From Anaerolineae bacterium (lineage in GTDB: Bacteria > Chloroflexota > Anaerolineae > Aggregatilineales > Phototrophicaceae): 64,000 nt of DNA. Every line of letters starts with the position of its first letter. Position 1 is the first letter of the stretch. Positions 41,197 to 49,676 of this stretch are shown here, piece after piece. A model generated the notes under the pieces. The model had not been told where the DNA came from. It saw only the letters and a program-made list of their open reading frames with translations, and made no database searches. The translations under genes and the position numbers were made by a program. The DNA lies in the NCBI GenBank assembly GCA_020849765.1, contig JADLAY010000006.1, positions 62,001-126,000 on the forward strand. Reading direction: 5' to 3'.

Positions 41197-43608
41197 GTGG
41201 CGCGTATCATGCTGACAGATCGTGAACAGGAGATCTTGCGGCTGCTCGAACAAGGGCTGAGCGACCGCGAGATCGCCGATGCGTTGGTGCTGTCCGTCGG
41301 CACAGTCAAGTGGTACAACCGCGAGATCTACAGCAAGCTCGGCGCGCGTAACCGCACGGAGGCCGTCAACGAGGCATATCGCCTGCATCTGCTCGGCGCG
41401 GCTCCCTCAGTCCCCAGCGAGCCTTCGGCAAACTACAGCCTCCCGGCACAGATCACATCGTTCGTCGGGCGCGAGCGTGAGCTGGCACAGATCGCTCAAC
41501 TGCTGCGGCAGTCGCGCCTGATCACGCTGAGCGGGCCGCCCGGCACCGGCAAGACGCGCCTGGCCCTGGAAGCTGCGCGCACCGTGGCCGGGGCGTTCCG
41601 CGATGGCGCGTGCTTCGTCTCCCTGGCGCCGCTGCAAGAGCCGGGCATGGTCGCGCGCGCGATTGCCCAGGCGCTCGACGTCAAGGAAGCGGGCAGCAAC
41701 CCGGCGCCGGTTGCGCTGCAGAACGCCCTGCGCGACCGCGATTTGCTGCTGGTGCTGGATAACTTCGAACATCTGCTGGCCGCCGCGCCGCTCGTCTCGG
41801 ATCTGCTGGCCGCGGCGCCGGATCTGCACGTGCTGGTCACGAGCCGCGAGACTCTGCGTCTGTATGGCGAGACCGAGTATCCGATCCCGCCGCTGGAACT
41901 GCCCACGCACGGCCCGGAAGCGTCGCTCGAAGCCATGCGGGCGAACGAGGCGGTGCGATTGTTCGTCCAACGCGCGCAGGCGGCGAGTCCGGGTTTCAGG
42001 CTGGATGAGAGCAATGCAAGTGCAGTCGCCATGATCTGCGTACATCTCGACGGCCTGCCCCTGGCGTTGGAACTGGCCGCGGCGCGTGTCAAGTTTTATG
42101 CGCCGCCGTCGCTGCTGCTGCGCCTGAGCAGCCGCCTGGAAGCGCTCAGCCTCGGCCCGCGCGATCTGCCTGCGCGGCAGCAGACGCTGCGCGCGACGCT
42201 CGCCTGGAGTTACGACCTGCTCGATGCTGGGGAGCAGGCGCTGTTCGCGCGATTGGGCATCTTCGCGGGCGGCTGGACGCTGGACGATGCGGCGGCGGTC
42301 TGCGACCTGGGGCTGGGTGTCGCCGACGGGTTGGAGTCGCTCGTCAATAAGAATCTGCTGCGCCAGGAACGCGCCGCGGAAGGCGAGCCGCGTTTCATGA
42401 TGCTGGAGACGATGCGCGAGTATGCGCTGGAAAAGTTGGCGCAGCGGGGCGAGCTGGCGACGATCGGCACGGCGCACGCCGATCACTTTGCGCGGATGGC
42501 CGAAATTGCAGCGCCCGCATTCTACACGTCCGACGAACGCCTGTGGATGAGCCGCCTGGAAGCGCAGCATGACAATCTGCGCGCGGCGCTGCGCTGGTAT
42601 CTGGCAGCGGGCGAGGCTGAAACGTGTCTGCGCCTCGGCGGCAATCTGGCGCGCTTCTGGCGGATGCGAGGGTATCTGAGCGAGGGGCGCGAATGGCTGG
42701 AGAAGGCGCTCGAACTGGATGGCGCTGCCGGGGCGACGGCGGCACGAGCGCGTGCGCTGCAGGGCGCGGGCGGCATCACCTACATCCAGAGCGATTACCG
42801 CGCGACGCGCACGTTCTTCGAAGAAGCGCTGCCGATCTTTCAGGCGTTGGGCGACCAGACGAACAGCGCTCACATGCTGATCGGGCTGGGCGAGGTCGAC
42901 ACGGAGATCGGCAACTACGAGTCCGCCTTGCCGCTGCTCGAACAGGCCTGTGGGCTGATGCGCCAGAGCGGTGACGTGCTCGGTTATGCCACCGCGGTGA
43001 CGCAACTGGGCTGGGCGGCGATGCGCATCGGCGACTATGAGCGGGCGCGCGCCTGCCTCAACGAGGGGCTGCCGCTGTTCGAGCAGTTGCACGACCGAGT
43101 CAGCGCGTCGCTGGTGTACTCCGGGTTGGGCGAGATCGCGGTGCGCACCGGCGAATATGCGGAGGCAACCCAGCTCCTGGAGCAGAGTTTGAGCGTGCGC
43201 CGCGCCATGGCGGATCGATGGGGGGCGGCGGCCTCGTTGGGCAGCCTGGCCTGGGTGGCGCTGCGCCAGCAGGACTTCGGGCGGGCGCGGGCGCTCTTGA
43301 GCGAGAGCATCAGCCTGCGCAAATCGATCGGCGAGCGCGGCGGCATCGCCTGGTGCATGGAGAAGCTGGCTGAGATCGCCGCGCTTGAACATCAGCTGGC
43401 TGAGGCGACCCGCTTGCTCGGCGCAGCGGCGGCCATCCGCGCCAGTGTGCAGTCGATCGTCGACCCAACCGATCAGCCCGCCTACGACGCGCTGATCGAC
43501 CGTCTGCGCGCCGGGGTGGGCGACGATGCCTTCACCGTAGCCTGGGCGGCGGGCTATCGGCTGCCGCTCGACGAGGCGATCCAGATGGCGCTGCGTGCGG
43601 GCGACTAG
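41197..43608 (+). CDS. STAND ATPase regulator: N-terminal LuxR HTH, NB-ARC-like ATPase, TPR repeats
   Basis: 803 residues. Residues 5-65 are a LuxR/GerE HTH (LTDREQEILRLLEQGLSDRE, IADALVLSVGTVKWYNREIY) at the N-terminus, not at the C-terminus as in MalT. A STAND ATPase follows: FVGRERELAQIAQLL, Walker A GPPGTGKT (113-120), Walker B LLLVLDNFEHLL, VLVTSRETL, LDGLPLALELAAARVKF. From about 480 to 740 there are TPR-like repeats (RATRTFFEEALPIFQALGDQ, ERARACLNEGLPLFEQLHD). It is a signal-triggered ATP-dependent transcription activator of unknown input. GTG start chosen because GGGGAC lies 7 bp before it; ATG 41209 is possible. Confidence 0.92.
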   Translation: MARIMLTDREQEILRLLEQGLSDREIADALVLSVGTVKWYNREIYSKLGARNRTEAVNEAYRLHLLGAAPSVPSEPSANYSLPAQITSFVGRERELAQIAQLLRQSRLITLSGPPGTGKTRLALEAARTVAGAFRDGACFVSLAPLQEPGMVARAIAQALDVKEAGSNPAPVALQNALRDRDLLLVLDNFEHLLAAAPLVSDLLAAAPDLHVLVTSRETLRLYGETEYPIPPLELPTHGPEASLEAMRANEAVRLFVQRAQAASPGFRLDESNASAVAMICVHLDGLPLALELAAARVKFYAPPSLLLRLSSRLEALSLGPRDLPARQQTLRATLAWSYDLLDAGEQALFARLGIFAGGWTLDDAAAVCDLGLGVADGLESLVNKNLLRQERAAEGEPRFMMLETMREYALEKLAQRGELATIGTAHADHFARMAEIAAPAFYTSDERLWMSRLEAQHDNLRAALRWYLAAGEAETCLRLGGNLARFWRMRGYLSEGREWLEKALELDGAAGATAARARALQGAGGITYIQSDYRATRTFFEEALPIFQALGDQTNSAHMLIGLGEVDTEIGNYESALPLLEQACGLMRQSGDVLGYATAVTQLGWAAMRIGDYERARACLNEGLPLFEQLHDRVSASLVYSGLGEIAVRTGEYAEATQLLEQSLSVRRAMADRWGAAASLGSLAWVALRQQDFGRARALLSESISLRKSIGERGGIAWCMEKLAEIAALEHQLAEATRLLGAAAAIRASVQSIVDPTDQPAYDALIDRLRAGVGDDAFTVAWAAGYRLPLDEAIQMALRAGD

Positions 43609-43650
43609 CGCAGATCCGCGTTCGGCGCGAGATGATTCACGCTCGCGCTC

Positions 43651-43701
43651 GCCGGATGTTGAAACGCCCGGCTAGACATAATCGAGCGCACTGAAGGCGC
43701 T
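43651..43701. repeat. Half of a composite REP unit
   Basis: GCCGGATGTTGAAACG, CCCGGCTAGACATAAT and the hairpin AGCGCACTGAAGGCGCT: the left REP and inner hairpin of the unit, lacking the right half. The rest of the 43609-43869 gap has a short heptamer stretch (CTCATCA, CTCGTTA, CTCATCC at 43753-43786) and no gene. Confidence 0.65.
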
Positions 43702-43869
43702 GGAAAAACTGGGCCGCGAAGCGATGCCAGGGTCAACCCCGTCTGTTTTGTGCTTGACCTCATCACTCGTTACTCATCCCTTCCCAGGCTTCACTAGCCA
43801 GATTGTCGGGATGCCGCACGATTCGTTTCGCGCTAAGATCGTGCCCATCACACAGCGGAGACAAACCCC

Positions 43870-45330
43870 ATGCGCCCGATGCCCCGGATCACCCGCGTGG
43901 TTTCGCAGCAGGAAAGCGAAGCCCTGATCGCGCGGTTGACCTCGTGCCTGCCCGCCGCCACCTTCGAGATGGAGACGTTCTGCCGCCTGGCGGGCGTCAC
44001 CGCCAGCCGCACGATTCCTTCGGCTGCCGTCGAGGTCAAATACCGCCCGCAGATGCTGATCAACCCGGATTTCGTCAACAAGTACTGCCGCCGCGACGAG
44101 CACCTGTTCCTGCTCGTCATGCACGAGCTGTGGCACGTGATACTGGCGCACACGCGGCTGTATCCACGGGCGACGCTGGCGCACAACATCGCCTTCGACG
44201 CCATCATCAACGCCGGGCTGTCGAGGCAGTTCATGGGGCCGGAGTATCGCGGCTTCTTCGACGCGCTCAATCCCGCGGATCAGTTTCCCGGCGTGCTGCT
44301 GCGCCCACCGGTCGGCTGGCCGGAGAACCCGGTCTATCCCGACGTCGGCCCGCCCGGCACCCGCAAAGTGCTCGAACGGCTGTACCCGCCCAAGGGCAAG
44401 GGGCGCATCGCCGCGCCGCTCTACGAGGAGATCCTGCGCCTGCTTAAGGACGACATCCAGCAGAAGATCGAGCGCGGCGAGCTGGTGCTGGAGCCGGTCT
44501 TGATCGGGGATCATCGTCCGGATGATGGCGAGGGCGATCCGCTTGACGATCCGTTCATGAGCGACGTGATGCGGCGCGTCGTCTCGTCGTGGCCCGCGCC
44601 GCCATTCGCCACCCGCAAGCGCGGCGAGGGTGCGCAGTTCACCGATTGGTTCAGCGCCATCGGTCCCTCGACCGAAGAAGCACGGCGGGCCTTCTCACGC
44701 GTGCTGCAGCGGACGCTTGGCCCGCGCGCCGGACGCCAACGACGCAAAGCCCGTGTCCTCATCCCCAGCATGAGCGGCCTCAACGTCATGCCGAACGCGC
44801 GCGACCGCATGATCCCGGCTCGGCGGCGGCTCGGCGTGCAGGGCGTGCTCTACGGTCAGCCAGGGCTTATCCGCGCCCGCGCGCCGGAGATGCCCGCCAG
44901 GGCACACGTCTACCTCGACGTGAGCGGCTCGATGAACAACCTGCTGCCGCATCTGCTCGGCCTGCTGATCCCCTACGCTGTGCGCGGGGATGCCATCGTC
45001 TACCAGTTCTCGAACAAGGTCGAATCGGTGCCGCTGGATCAACTGCGCAAGGGGCAGATCCGCTCGACCATGGGCACCGACATCAACTGCGTGGTGCGTC
45101 ACCTGTTGGAGACGAAGCCGATCGCGCGCAAGGCGCTGATCCTGACGGACGGCTATACCGGCAGGGCGCACCCGGAATACGTGCGCGAACTCAACGCGCG
45201 GGGCATCCGTGTGCACGTCGTCATGCCCGCCGAGAGCGCCAGCCGCGCCGACCTGGAAGAGATCGCGCGCAGCTTCACGATCCTGCCGCGCTACACGGCG
45301 GCCCCGTCGCCCTGGCGCGTCGGGCGGTGA
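43870..45330 (+). CDS. Zinc-protease-like plus von Willebrand A domain protein (DUF2201-like)
   Basis: 486 residues. The N-terminal part has a metallopeptidase-like helix FLLVMHELWHVILAHTRLYP (H85-E-L-W-H89). The C-terminal third is a VWA-like domain with the MIDAS motif D350-V-S-G-S (VYLDVSGSMNNLL), DAIVYQFSNKVES and ALILTDGYTG. Proteins of this layout normally work with a MoxR-type AAA+ ATPase encoded next to them; none is present here. GGAGA lies 8 bp before the ATG. Repeat blocks flank it on both sides, so the partner may have been lost by rearrangement or be elsewhere. Confidence 0.85.
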   Translation: MRPMPRITRVVSQQESEALIARLTSCLPAATFEMETFCRLAGVTASRTIPSAAVEVKYRPQMLINPDFVNKYCRRDEHLFLLVMHELWHVILAHTRLYPRATLAHNIAFDAIINAGLSRQFMGPEYRGFFDALNPADQFPGVLLRPPVGWPENPVYPDVGPPGTRKVLERLYPPKGKGRIAAPLYEEILRLLKDDIQQKIERGELVLEPVLIGDHRPDDGEGDPLDDPFMSDVMRRVVSSWPAPPFATRKRGEGAQFTDWFSAIGPSTEEARRAFSRVLQRTLGPRAGRQRRKARVLIPSMSGLNVMPNARDRMIPARRRLGVQGVLYGQPGLIRARAPEMPARAHVYLDVSGSMNNLLPHLLGLLIPYAVRGDAIVYQFSNKVESVPLDQLRKGQIRSTMGTDINCVVRHLLETKPIARKALILTDGYTGRAHPEYVRELNARGIRVHVVMPAESASRADLEEIARSFTILPRYTAAPSPWRVGR

Positions 45331-45349
45331 GGATGGGTGCGCGGTGGTC

Positions 45350-45475
45350 GCCGGACTGACACGGGAAAGCCCACTGAAGGGGCTGCCGGAAAGCTCATTG
45401 GCGGTCGTCTGGGAGCGAAAAATTAGCGCCTTTAGTGCGCTTGATGATGTCAGCCGGTTTGCTTTGGCATCCGGC
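45350..45475. repeat. Composite REP (BIME-like) unit 1
   Basis: Like unit 2, but with about 16 bp missing from the left hairpin (GCCGGACTGACACGGG). The inner hairpins, the right hairpin and the AATTAGCGCC segment are intact. A 25-bp spacer (GAGATGAATTGCGCT inside) joins it to unit 2. Confidence 0.8.
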
Positions 45476-45500
45476 TAGAGATGAATTGCGCTGGGTGGTC

Positions 45501-45642
45501 GCCGGACGATGAATCGCCCGGCTGACATGAGGAAAGCCCACTGAAGGGGCTGCCAGAAAGCTCATTGGCGGTCGTCTCGGAGCGAAAAATTAGCGCCTTT
45601 AGTGCGCTTGACGATGTCAGCCGGTATGCTTCAGCATCCGGC
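45501..45642. repeat. Composite REP (BIME-like) unit 2
   Basis: The best-preserved unit, 142 bp. Order: left hairpin GCCGGACGAT-GA-ATCGCCCGGC; CTGACAT; hairpin AGCCCACTGAAGGGGCT; about 45-bp spacer; hairpin AGCGCCTTTAGTGCGCT; ATGTCAG; right hairpin GCCGGTATGC-TTCA-GCATCCGGC. CGGCTGACAT and ATGTCAGCCG pair over about 110 bp, and the two inner hairpins are inverted copies of each other, so the unit is mirror-symmetric. Confidence 0.85.
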
Positions 45643-45667
45643 ACGAGATGAATTGCGCTTGGCGGTC

Positions 45668-45810
45668 GCCGGAAGATGAATCGCCCGGCTGACATGAGGA
45701 AAGCCCACTGAAGGGGCTATTTGGAGATATGCCAAGCGGTCGTCTGCGAGTGAAGAATTAGCGCCTTTAGTGCGCTTAATGATGTCAGCCGGTTTGCTTC
45801 AGCATCCGGC
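45668..45810. repeat. Composite REP (BIME-like) unit 3
   Basis: Same as unit 2 with a different spacer (TTTGGAGATATGCCAAGC, itself a hairpin TTGG...CCAA). It begins 167 bp after unit 2, so units 2 and 3 are in strict tandem. It ends 20 bp before the transposase start codon; the CCGAGGAA ribosome site follows it directly. Confidence 0.85.
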
Positions 45811-45830
45811 GGTGCCTCCGAGGAAATCCG

Positions 45831-46238
45831 ATGCCGTTTGTGCGCTGCTTCTACCACGTGATCTGGGCGACAAAATATCGTGAGCCGCTGATCACGCCGG
45901 AGATTGAGCGCATCCTACGACAGGCCGTTGACGAAAAGTCGGCTGCATTGGGCTGCCCGATCCATGCCATTGGCGTTGTCGAAGATCATGTCCACGTGGC
46001 AGTGACAATCGTGCCCAGAGTCTCGGTTGCGGAGTGGGTACGCCAGGTCAAAGGCCTGTCCGCTCGTCACATCAATGCTCTGTTTCCGAATCTGGAGCCC
46101 CACTTTTCCTGGCAGGAGAGTTATGGTGTGCTTACGTATGGGGCCAAAAACCTCAGATTCGTCGTGGGGTATGTGCAGAATCAGAAGGAACATCACGCCG
46201 CAAATTCGCTACAGGACTACCTTGAGCAGACCGAGTGA
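45831..46238 (+). CDS. IS200/RAYT-type Y1 (HUH) transposase
   Basis: 135 residues, one Y1-transposase domain. Motifs: VIWATKYREPLIT at the start, IGVVEDHVHVAVTIVPRVSV with the HUH pair H53-V-H55, and RFVVGYVQNQKEHHAANSLQ with the nucleophile Y114. Such enzymes nick single-stranded DNA at hairpin ends. The surrounding inverted REP units identify it as a REP-associated tyrosine transposase (RAYT) or a close IS200 relative. GAGGAA lies 6 bp before the ATG. It is intact and in frame. No TnpB/IscB partner is present. Confidence 0.92.
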   Translation: MPFVRCFYHVIWATKYREPLITPEIERILRQAVDEKSAALGCPIHAIGVVEDHVHVAVTIVPRVSVAEWVRQVKGLSARHINALFPNLEPHFSWQESYGVLTYGAKNLRFVVGYVQNQKEHHAANSLQDYLEQTE

Positions 46239-46242
46239 GTTC

Positions 46243-46387
46243 GCCGGACGATGAATCGCCCGGCTGACACGAGGAAAGCCCACTGAAGGGGCTATTTGGG
46301 AGTGTGCCGAGCCGCAGGCGGTCGCGCAAATCTATTAGCGCCTTTAGTGCGCTTCGTTCCGTCAGCCGGTATGCTTCAGCATCCGGC
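46243..46387. repeat. Composite REP (BIME-like) unit 4
   Basis: It begins 5 bp after the transposase stop with GCCGGACGATGAATCG and ends with AGCATCCGGC, sharing all parts with unit 2; the spacer is different. The short stretch CATCCGGCGGTGCCTC is present both at the end of this unit and at the end of unit 3, bracketing the gene. Confidence 0.85.
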
Positions 46388-46425
46388 GGTGCCTCGCCGA
46401 CGCGAAACAAGGGGGAATAGCACTC

Positions 46426-47268
46426 ATGGCTGAATCTCCGCCCTACACCATCACCCGAACGTTGGAGCGCGGCATCGAGCGCATCACCTACACGCCGGAG
46501 GAGCGCCGCTTCGAGACGCCGATCCTGATGCAGCACGGCATGTGGCACGCCGCCTGGTGCTGGGCAGGCTGGCAGGCGCTGTTCGCCTCGTGGGGCTGGC
46601 AGACGATCAGCATCAGCCTGCCGGGGCACGGCGGCTCGCCGATCCAGCGGTCGATACGCTGGTGCACACTCGATTACTACCTGCGCTTCCTGCGCGCGGA
46701 GATCGAGGCGACGCAGCCCGCGCCGGTGCTGATGGGCCACAGCATGGGCGGCGCGCTCATCCAGTGGTATCTGAAGGACGCGGGCGACAATCTGCCCGCC
46801 TACGTGCTGGTCGCACCGTGGGTCTCGCACAATGCCTTTGCCGACGGCCTGCCGCTGTTCCTCAAGCTCGATCTGCCGGGCGTGATGCAGTGCTTCCTGA
46901 CGCTCGATGCGACGCCGTACATCCGCACGCCGGAGCGCGCCGCCAGAATGCTGCTCGGCGACGATGCCATCCTGACACCGGAAGCCTTTCAGGCGCAGCT
47001 TGGCCGCGAATCGGCGTTGGTGATGATCCAGCACAACTTTCCGTACTGGCAGCCGGTCGCGGCGGGGACGGTGCGCGGGCCGATGCTGTGGCTGGCGGGT
47101 GAGAAGGACGCCGTGATCTCGGTCGAGGGGCTGCGCAAGTCCGCCGAATACTACGGCAAGGACTTCGTCGTCATCCCCGGCGCGGCGCATAACCTGATGC
47201 ACCAGCACAGCCAGGGCGACACCGCAAAGGCGATCCACGACTGGCTGGTCGCGCAGGGGATCGGCTGA
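46426..47268 (+). CDS. Alpha/beta hydrolase
   Basis: 280 residues. ILMQHGMWHAAWCWAGWQAL is the oxyanion loop, APVLMGHSMGGALIQWYLKD the nucleophile elbow (GHSMGG, Ser about 106), MLWLAGEKDAVISVEGL the acid and FVVIPGAAHNLMHQHSQG the histidine. It resembles esterases/acyltransferase-like hydrolases with a W-rich oxyanion region. AAGGGGG lies upstream of the ATG. It is the first gene of a tight three-gene run (gap 1 bp to the next gene). Confidence 0.9.
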   Translation: MAESPPYTITRTLERGIERITYTPEERRFETPILMQHGMWHAAWCWAGWQALFASWGWQTISISLPGHGGSPIQRSIRWCTLDYYLRFLRAEIEATQPAPVLMGHSMGGALIQWYLKDAGDNLPAYVLVAPWVSHNAFADGLPLFLKLDLPGVMQCFLTLDATPYIRTPERAARMLLGDDAILTPEAFQAQLGRESALVMIQHNFPYWQPVAAGTVRGPMLWLAGEKDAVISVEGLRKSAEYYGKDFVVIPGAAHNLMHQHSQGDTAKAIHDWLVAQGIG

Positions 47269-47269
47269 C

Positions 47270-48127
47270 GTGATCACGCCTTACGTCGCGCTCGAACAGC
47301 GGATCGCAGCCTGGGCGCGCTCGCAGGACGACGTGCGGGCGGTCGTCGTGATCGGCTCACGGGCGCGCGATGACGGGACGGCGGACGCGTACTCTGACCT
47401 CGACCTGTGCCTGTTCACGATGGCGCCCGACGATTATGCGAGTTCTGATGCGTGGCTGGCGACGTTCGGCACGCCCTGGCTGACGGTACTGGAAACGACC
47501 GGCCACGGTGACCCGGAGTGGCTCGTCATCTACGAGAGCGACCTCAAGGCCGATTTCGCACTGCTGCCGGTCGATCCGCACGCGCGCTCGCTGACTGAAC
47601 AGATCCGGCGCGCGCCGCATCACAACGTGTTTGCGCGCGGACTGCGCGTCCTGGTGGATAAGTATCCGCAGCGTGAGCGGCTCGAACTCGTCATCCGGCA
47701 TGAGCCGCTTCCGGACGGCGGGCGCTTCGATGCGCAGGTGCGCGCGTTTCTGCTCGCCTGTGTGCGCGTCGCCAAGTTCGTCCAGCGCGGCGATCTGTGG
47801 CGGGCGCAGGCGCTCCTCAGCCAGGCCATGCGCGGGCAAATCATGACGATGCTGACGTGGCATGCGCGCAGCCTGCGCGGCGACGATTACGACACGTCGT
47901 ATGGCGGGCGGGACGTCGAAAAGTGGGCCGACCAGCGCGCGGTCGCGGCCCTGCCACGGCTGTTCCCCGCTTACGATCGCGATGCGATCCGCGCGGCGCT
48001 GATGGCGCATCTGGCGCTGATGCGCTGGCTGGCGGAAGAGACGGCGGCGCGCCTGAGCTACGCCTTCCCGGAGGCGACCTACACGCGCACCGCTGCCTGG
48101 ATCGTCAAGCTGAACGACGGACGCTGA
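47270..48127 (+). CDS. Nucleotidyltransferase, aminoglycoside 6-adenylyltransferase (AadK/ANT(6))-like
   Basis: 285 residues. The nucleotidyltransferase motif is VVVIGSRARDDGTADAYSDL followed by DLCLFT (GSRA...DxD). The middle and C-terminal parts (LLPVDPHARSL, FLLACVRVAKFVQRGDLWRA, DYDTSYGGRDVEKWAD) match the ANT(6) family. The family adds AMP to streptomycin, but many chromosomal members have not been shown to confer resistance. GTG start at 47270, directly after the stop of the hydrolase; the stop overlaps the next gene. No transfer signature is seen beyond the nearby transposase. Confidence 0.85.
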   Translation: MITPYVALEQRIAAWARSQDDVRAVVVIGSRARDDGTADAYSDLDLCLFTMAPDDYASSDAWLATFGTPWLTVLETTGHGDPEWLVIYESDLKADFALLPVDPHARSLTEQIRRAPHHNVFARGLRVLVDKYPQRERLELVIRHEPLPDGGRFDAQVRAFLLACVRVAKFVQRGDLWRAQALLSQAMRGQIMTMLTWHARSLRGDDYDTSYGGRDVEKWADQRAVAALPRLFPAYDRDAIRAALMAHLALMRWLAEETAARLSYAFPEATYTRTAAWIVKLNDGR

Positions 48128-48504
48128 TGCTGCGACGACTTTTGTTTTACGGCGCGCGTTCGCGGCTGGCCGGTTGGATAGTCGGATGGGTGTTTGCGCA
48201 TATGAGCTGGATTTTGCCCGTCGACCGATTACACGAGACCGAAACGCTGGTCGCGTTCTACCATCCCGCGCCGTCCTACCCGCTGCACATCCTGATCGTG
48301 CCCAAGCGCGCACGCCCGTCGCTGCTCGACCTGAGCGATGCCGACAGCGCCTTCATGATCGACCTGTTCGCGACGGTGCGCCTGCTGGTCGAGCGGCTGG
48401 ATCTGGCGGCGGGCGGCTACCGGCTGATCGCCAACGGCGGCAGCTTTCAGGACGTGCCGCAGCTGCATTTTCATCTCGTGGGGGACGGTTCGCGCAATCC
48501 TTGA
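48127..48504 (+). CDS. HIT family protein with altered first histidine
   Basis: 125 residues. HPAPSYPLHILIVPKRARPS is the HIT strand, GGYRLIANGGSFQDVPQLHF then HLVG the active site. The triad H-x-H-x-H reads Q112-L-H114-F-H116, so the first His is Gln while the central nucleophile His is kept. HIT proteins hydrolyse or transfer nucleotides. The N-terminal 30 residues are hydrophobic (GWIVGWVFAHMSWIL) and unusual for HIT, perhaps membrane-associated. It overlaps the nucleotidyltransferase stop (TGATG), so the two nucleotide enzymes are coupled. Confidence 0.85.
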   Translation: MLRRLLFYGARSRLAGWIVGWVFAHMSWILPVDRLHETETLVAFYHPAPSYPLHILIVPKRARPSLLDLSDADSAFMIDLFATVRLLVERLDLAAGGYRLIANGGSFQDVPQLHFHLVGDGSRNP

Positions 48505-48671
48505 CGCGCCAATGTGCAACAATTGGCAATCTGGGCGGACAAGGCCCCTAAAGGGACTTCCTTCGGTCGCGCGCCCTGTCCCTACGAAAGGCGCTGGAAG
48601 ACGGTGGGGGTGATCTCATGCAACGATCACCCTCATTACTCGTTCCTCATCCCTCATCACCTATTTTCGCA

Positions 48672-48715
48672 CCGTGAACCCCAAACTGAGCACTGAGCAC
48701 CGAGCACCGAGCACT
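48672..48715. repeat. Heptamer tandem array, RGTDCTS family (reverse orientation)
   Basis: GAACCCC, AAACTGA, GCACTGA, GCACCGA, GCACCGA, GCACTAT; the complement of GGTGCTC/AGTGCTC. An adjoining stretch (CATTACT, CGTTCCT, CATCCCT, CATCACC at 48634-48662) is a second heptamer type. Confidence 0.75.
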
Positions 48716-48722
48716 ATCTTCA

Positions 48723-49676
48723 CTAGGCCAACTCGGCCTGGAACGATTCGATCTCGGCGATCTCGTCGGCGGTCAGGCGGAAGTCCATCGCGCCGATGAT
48801 GCCGTCGACCTGAGCTGGATTGCGGAAGCCGACGATGGCGGCGGTCACCTCCGGTCGACGCAGCGTCCAGGCGACGGCGGCCTCGCCCGCGCTGCGCCCG
48901 TGACGCGTGGCGATCTCGACCAGCTTGCCCGCCAGCTTGAGGTTGCGCGCAAGCTGCGGTCCCTGGAATTCGTACTCGCGGCGGCGCCAGTCATCGGGAG
49001 CGAGGCTGTCCATGCGCGCCTGCGTGAACCTACCGGTCAGCAGGCCGGACTGCATCGGCGAGTAGACGATCACGCCGATGTTGTGCTGGCCGCAGTAGGG
49101 CAGGATCGACTCTTCGACGCCGCGCTTGATCAGCGAGTAGGGCGGCTGCAGCGACGTGATCGGCGCGATCTGGCTGACGCGCTCCATCTGGCTGACGCTG
49201 AAGTTGGAGACGCCGATCCAGCGCACTTTGCCTTCTTGCTTGAGCTTCGCCATCTCCGTCCAGGCTTCCACGATATCCTCGTCGGGGTCGGGCCAGTGCA
49301 TCTGGTAGAGGTCGATCACGTCGATCTGCAGGCGACGGAGGCTGGCGTCGATCTCGGCGCGGATTGACTCTTTCTTGAGGCGGCCAAACGGATTGCCGTT
49401 CTCGTCCCACACGGTCTGGCACTTGGTGAAGACGTAGGGACGCTGGCTCAGGCCCTTGAGTGCACGGGCGACGACCTCTTCCGAGTGGCCGAGGCCATAT
49501 GCGGCGGCGGTATCGATCCAGTTGATGCCGAGGTCGAGCGCGTGGTGGATGGCGGCGATCGACTCGTCGTCTTCCTGCTTGCCCCAGCCGAACTTCCACG
49601 GGCCGCCGACGGCCCATGCGCCGAAGCCGACGGGGGTGATGTGCATATCGGAGTTGCCGAGCTGCCGGGTTTCCAC
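48723..49676 (-). CDS. Aldo/keto reductase
   Basis: 317 residues, (beta/alpha)8 barrel. The catalytic tetrad is readable: D in NWIDTAAAYGLGHSEEVV with Tyr (AAAY), Lys in YVFTKCQTVW and His in DLYQMHWPDPDED. IGVSNFSVSQME and VIVYSPMQSGLLTGRF are family motifs, and TAAIVGFRNPAQVDG binds NADPH. It belongs to the YccK/perakine-reductase-like branch. GTG start at 49676 with AAGGAG 8 bp upstream. Substrate unknown. Confidence 0.93.
   Translation of the reverse strand: METRQLGNSDMHITPVGFGAWAVGGPWKFGWGKQEDDESIAAIHHALDLGINWIDTAAAYGLGHSEEVVARALKGLSQRPYVFTKCQTVWDENGNPFGRLKKESIRAEIDASLRRLQIDVIDLYQMHWPDPDEDIVEAWTEMAKLKQEGKVRWIGVSNFSVSQMERVSQIAPITSLQPPYSLIKRGVEESILPYCGQHNIGVIVYSPMQSGLLTGRFTQARMDSLAPDDWRRREYEFQGPQLARNLKLAGKLVEIATRHGRSAGEAAVAWTLRRPEVTAAIVGFRNPAQVDGIIGAMDFRLTADEIAEIESFQAELA

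Noticed and set aside
45346..46390. CRISPR-like regular repeats around 45.3-46.4 kb
   Set aside because: Repeat units are 126-145 bp and internally palindromic with similar interiors, unlike CRISPR repeats with unique spacers; no cas genes.
47270..48127. Acquired aminoglycoside-resistance gene
   Set aside because: Only family-level similarity to ANT(6); it has normal base composition and is in an operon with housekeeping-like genes, so resistance is not supported.
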